This document shows positions 61,383 to 64,000 of a stretch of 64,000 bases of DNA, piece after piece. The notes beneath the pieces are model-generated. The model made no database searches. It saw only the letters and a list, made by a program, of their open reading frames with translations, and was not told where the DNA came from. A program made the position numbers and the translations under genes. Position 1 is the first letter of the stretch. Each line of letters starts with the position of its first letter. Source of the DNA: Prolixibacteraceae bacterium UBA1413 (GTDB lineage: Bacteria; Bacteroidota; Bacteroidia; Bacteroidales; Prolixibacteraceae); assembly GCA_002304925.1 (NCBI GenBank), contig DBPT01000020.1:91199-155198 (forward strand), read 5' to 3'.

Positions 61383-61559
61383 CTATTCTGTAACTTTGTT
61401 TATCAGATCAAGAAAGTGGTTCTTTTCATTTGGAAACAGCTTTTCATCATGGTCTATATAAGGCAAAGCCCTGTAATAGGAGGACTTATCCATGGCCGTT
61501 TTAGCCATAAGAACTATGACGGACTCTTCATCCGGCATGGCGCTGCGCATCCGTAATAC
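61383..61559 (-). pseudogene. C-terminal gene remnant cut by IS66
   Basis: The minus-strand frame ending at 61383 continues unbroken up to the IS66 left end. The last 58 codons read like protein (MAKTAMDKSSYYRALPY, LFPNEKNHFLDLINKVTE) and the frame runs on into the element. The N-terminal part is missing: beyond the right end of the element (63847 on) no continuing frame is seen. The protein family is not recognised. Confidence 0.4.
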
Positions 61560-61582
61560 GTAAGCGCCCAGCCAACTGCATC
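61560..61582 (+). repeat. IS66 left inverted repeat
   Basis: Starts GTAAGCGCCCAG, then CC, then AACTGCATC. It pairs with the right repeat at 63824-63846, with two mismatches. Confidence 0.92.
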
Positions 61583-61626
61583 TTGTGAATCTTGCCCGGG
61601 AGTGGCAAATTGCCCGCAAAAATTTC

Positions 61627-61912
61627 ATGAGCACAACTTACACTTCTCAACAAGTTAAAGAGATTGTTGCCGGCTGGCATAATTCAGGACTGACCCCAGG
61701 TGGACTTTGCTAAGTCCAACAACATTTCCATTCATACACTCCGGTACTGGTTATATAAGCGGCAGACAAAAGCGGGCAACGGGAATGCATTTATCGAGCT
61801 TAAAAATGTTTTTAATGGAAGCGGCATTTTATTGCGGTACACCAATGGGGTAGAACTGCAATTACCTACAGGAACTTCTCTGCAAATGCTGAAGGCATTG
61901 ATCAACCTGTAG
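61627..61912 (+). pseudogene. tnpA: IS66 accessory protein TnpA, frameshifted
   Basis: The frame starts MSTTYTSQQVKEIVAGW and runs to SGLTP, then continues in the +1 frame as VDFAKSNNISIHTLRYWLYK and LPTGTSLQMLKALINL. Removing one C from the CCCC run at 61694-61697 restores a continuous ~95-residue protein (SGLTQVDFAKSNN) matching the IS66 first ORF, which has a helix-turn-helix look. The single-base change may be a real inactivating mutation or a sequencing error. The gene ends 5 bp before tnpB. Confidence 0.8.
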
Positions 61913-61917
61913 GGATC

Positions 61918-62256
61918 ATGTTTTCGGTTACCTCCGCCAGATACTTCCTTTTCAGGGAGAAAACTGACATGCGAAAGAGTTTTGACGGGCTCTGCGGATT
62001 AGTAAGCGGCCGGTTGGGACAAGACCCACGTAGCGGTGATGTGTTTATCTTCATAAATAAAGGTAGAAATCGCATAAAACTTCTCAGGTGGGAACCCGGT
62101 GGGTTCGTTTTGTTTTACAAGCGCCTTGAACAAGGCACTTTTGAATTGCCACAAATTGAAAAACCGGGTTTGAGTCAGGATATTGAATATGGACAACTGG
62201 CGATGATTATTACTGGTTTTTCCATGAAATATGCAAAAAAACGGAGGCGTTTTTAG
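61918..62256 (+). CDS. tnpB: IS66 accessory protein TnpB
   Basis: A 112-residue protein with the highly conserved IS66 TnpB features: RYFLFREKTDMRKSFDGL, DVFIFINKGRNRIKLLRWE and GFVLFYKRLEQGTFE. It is required for transposition in IS66 elements, with an unclear role. The frame is intact. It is not related to the RNA-guided TnpB nucleases of IS200/IS605 elements. Confidence 0.95.
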   Translation: MFSVTSARYFLFREKTDMRKSFDGLCGLVSGRLGQDPRSGDVFIFINKGRNRIKLLRWEPGGFVLFYKRLEQGTFELPQIEKPGLSQDIEYGQLAMIITGFSMKYAKKRRRF

Positions 62257-62327
62257 TAACAAAAATTTGTTGGTAAATCGTCTGTAATGCCAATAAAATC
62301 AATGCTTTTCATGAGTATTTTTACCTC

Positions 62328-63800
62328 ATGGCAAGCGAAGAAATGATCACCATATCGAAGACAGAATACCAGGAGTTGATTACCTTCAAGTCCGAGGTTG
62401 AATGGCTTAAACACCAGCTTGCCCAACTTCAGAGGATGATGTTCGGAGCCAAAAGCGAACGTTTTATAGCCCCGGACCCGCTTCAGGGATCTCTGTTTGA
62501 TTTTCCTGCGCTGCAAGCACCTGAAAAGACGATGGAAGAGATCACCTACACCCGGGAGAAGCCCGAAAAGGGAAAGAAGAAACATTCTTACCGTGCTGAG
62601 ATCCCCTCTCATTTTCCACGCAGAACTGAGATAATTGAACCGGAGAACCTTCCCGAAGGTGCCAAGAAGATCGGCACCATTACTACGGAAATTTTGGAAT
62701 ACAAACCTGCCAGTATCTTTGTTCAACAGATCGTGAGACCTAAATATGTGGTTGAGACCAACGATGAAGCCCCCCGTATTATTACGGCTGAACTTCCTTC
62801 TCTTCCTGTCCCAAAGGGGAATGCCAGTGCCTCGATGCTTGCTCATATCCTGGTCAGCAAGTTTGTTGATCATCTTCCGTACTACCGCCAAAGTCAGATC
62901 TTCAAGCGTCAGAAACTCCATATTCCTGATTCAACCATTGGTGGATGGGCCAACCGTTCCCTTGAAGACTGGTTGGTTTTGCCATGGGAAGCATTAAAAA
63001 AGGAAGTTCGCTCATCGGATTATCTGAAAGCAGATGAAACACCTATCCCGGTTCTTTCGGAAGACAAGCCCGGTGCTACTCACCGGGGATTCTTCTGGGT
63101 TTATCATGATCCCATCAAACGCATGGTGGTCTTTGATTACCGGCAAACCAGGGGTCAGGATGGTCCGAAAAGTTTTCTGAAAGATTTTAAAGGCTATCTT
63201 CAAACAGATGGTTATTCGGTTTACGACAACTTAGCCCCGCCTGAAAAGATAAAACTACTGACCTGTTTTGTACATAGCAGGAGAAAATTTGACCAGGCCA
63301 AGGCCAATGATCCTAAACGAGCTGGTGAAGCCTTAGCCATGATCCAGGATCTGTATGAGATTGAGGGAAAAGTCCGTGAACAGGAACTCTCGTTTGACCA
63401 AATCAAGGAGTTGCGGAAGAATGAAGCTGTGCCGATATTGGATAAGTTGGAAAATTGGTTGATTGACCAATCCATAAAGGTCTTACCTAAAAGTGCCATT
63501 GGCATAGCAGTGAACTATACAAAAAATCTTTGGCCAAGGTTAAGAAGATATGTTGATGATGGAAGGTTCCAAATAGACAACAATTTAATCGAGGACTGTA
63601 TTAGACCGGTGGCTCTGGGTCGGAAAAATAATATGTTTGCCGGTTCACACCAGGGAGCCAGGAATGCTGCTGTGATTTACTCATTGCTGGCTACATGTAA
63701 ACTTCGCGGGGTTGAACCCTTCGAATGGTTGACAAATACTTTGACGGTCATACCGGATTACCCGGCAATTCAGGTTCACAAACTACTTCCCGGCGAATAA
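62328..63800 (+). CDS. tnpC: IS66 transposase TnpC
   Basis: A 490-residue DDE transposase. It has an N-terminal helical/leucine-zipper-like segment (FKSEVEWLKHQLAQLQRMMF), an IS66 zinc-finger-type region (weak here) and the catalytic domain with D in DYLKADETPIPVL, D in GYLQTDGYSVYDN and E in DNNLIEDCIRPVALG. The C-terminal tail (RGVEPFEWLTNTLTVIPDY) is the IS66 C-terminal domain. The frame is intact and of normal length, so the enzyme could still be active if TnpA is dispensable or supplied by another copy. Confidence 0.96.
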   Translation: MASEEMITISKTEYQELITFKSEVEWLKHQLAQLQRMMFGAKSERFIAPDPLQGSLFDFPALQAPEKTMEEITYTREKPEKGKKKHSYRAEIPSHFPRRTEIIEPENLPEGAKKIGTITTEILEYKPASIFVQQIVRPKYVVETNDEAPRIITAELPSLPVPKGNASASMLAHILVSKFVDHLPYYRQSQIFKRQKLHIPDSTIGGWANRSLEDWLVLPWEALKKEVRSSDYLKADETPIPVLSEDKPGATHRGFFWVYHDPIKRMVVFDYRQTRGQDGPKSFLKDFKGYLQTDGYSVYDNLAPPEKIKLLTCFVHSRRKFDQAKANDPKRAGEALAMIQDLYEIEGKVREQELSFDQIKELRKNEAVPILDKLENWLIDQSIKVLPKSAIGIAVNYTKNLWPRLRRYVDDGRFQIDNNLIEDCIRPVALGRKNNMFAGSHQGARNAAVIYSLLATCKLRGVEPFEWLTNTLTVIPDYPAIQVHKLLPGE

Positions 63801-63823
63801 ACTAAAAAATCGGGCATCGACTA

Positions 63824-63846
63824 GATGCAGTTTACTGGGCGCTTAC
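63824..63846 (-). repeat. IS66 right inverted repeat
   Basis: Read on the minus strand it starts GTAAGCGCCCAG, then TA, then AACTGCATC; it matches the left repeat at 21 of 23 positions. Confidence 0.92.
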
Positions 63847-63896
63847 GTTGTTTTGAATATTGTCGCGTTGGCAAAAACCGTGACACCAGGAGGGGG

Positions 63897-63974
63897 GCCC
63901 CGGCGGGAGCCGGGGCAGGCCGCACCGCCAACCACTTAACGGTCCTCTTTAGCCAGAAAGTTCTCGCGGTGCGG
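63897..63974. repeat. GC-rich hairpins beyond IS66
   Basis: GCCCCGGC-GGGA-GCCGGGGC (63897-63916) is a perfect eight-base-pair stem with a GNRA-type loop and no T run. CCGCACCGC (63920-63928) and GCGGTGCGG (63966-63974) form a second perfect nine-base-pair inverted repeat with a 37-nt spacer. No gene is seen in 63847-64000. Confidence 0.6.
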
Positions 63975-64000
63975 AGCGCCAATTGCATATACCGACCTGT

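Larger units (their letters stand above)
61560..63846 (+). mobile_element. IS66-family insertion sequence, 2287 bp
   Basis: A complete-length IS66 element with 23-bp terminal inverted repeats starting GTAAGCGCCCAG and ending AACTGCATC (21 of 23 bases match), three genes in the order tnpA (frameshifted), tnpB and tnpC, all on the plus strand. The flanking 8-mers CGTAATAC and GTTGTTTT do not match, so no target-site duplication is visible. Confidence 0.92.

Noticed and set aside
61028..61559. Plus-strand frame at 61317-61556
   Set aside because: It is antisense to the remnant at 61383-61559, which looks more protein-like; no motif supports it.
1..64000. CRISPR arrays, tRNA or rRNA genes, prophage
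   Set aside because: No regularly spaced repeats, cloverleaf-like segments, rRNA-like sequence or phage structural genes were seen on either strand.

Overview
The window looks like a piece of a Bacteroidota chromosome, probably Bacteroidales/Marinilabiliales-like. Evidence: a type IX secretion (T9SS) C-terminal sorting domain (33409-33891); Bacteroidota-type -7 promoter elements (TAnnTTTG) before many genes and few Shine-Dalgarno sequences; a long SecA (1106 aa) with a SEC-C tail; a GH97 glycosidase; a CzcA-type RND pump fused to a TolC-like protein; and an AmgK-like kinase fused to a RapZ C-terminal domain. The family is not provable from sequence reading alone. No rRNA, tRNA or CRISPR array was seen.

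Layout. 1-8423: housekeeping genes (partial Nudix hydrolase, Xaa-Pro aminopeptidase, nth, a ZIP transporter, a 2x[4Fe-4S] ferredoxin too short for most gene callers, secA, lgt). 8431-18665: envelope genes (two paralogous lipoproteins, a VWA membrane protein, an M28 peptidase with a PDZ domain, a surface protein with metallopeptidase, propeller and barrel regions, a phosphoesterase). 18666-23522: an AT-rich gap, an XRE-type regulator, pyrK-pyrD, a TonB_C protein and a TPR protein. 23595-34650: gyrA, clpC, fabG, a sirtuin, mnmE, an unknown lipoprotein, a T9SS cargo protein and ung. 34673-40214: an RND heavy-metal efflux pair. 40318-51405: msrB, a thioesterase, an SDR, a TerC protein, a class I isoprenoid-fold enzyme, a YebC protein, the kinase-RapZ fusion, a DUF218 protein, a serine-hydrolase homologue lacking its catalytic residues, and GH97.

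51490-57715 is the most unusual part: five tightly packed co-directional genes encoding a ferredoxin-domain protein, a radical SAM enzyme, a DUF116-polyprenyl synthetase fusion, a short prenyltransferase/squalene-cyclase-repeat protein, and a squalene-hopene-cyclase-like class II cyclase with an intact DxDD motif. Together they look like a terpenoid pathway in which a prenyl diphosphate is made, cyclised and modified by radical chemistry. I do not recognise this combination as a described pathway. An ArsR regulator with a palindrome just before its start, a C_GCAxxG_C_C family protein and a biotin-synthase-like radical SAM enzyme follow (57785-59705).

59706-64000 is accessory DNA: a small orphan ORF, a Fic protein whose catalytic His is replaced by Gln, a truncated gene remnant, and an IS66-family element (61560-63846) with 23-bp inverted repeats and a frameshifted first gene. 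It ends in a GC-rich, hairpin-forming non-coding stretch.
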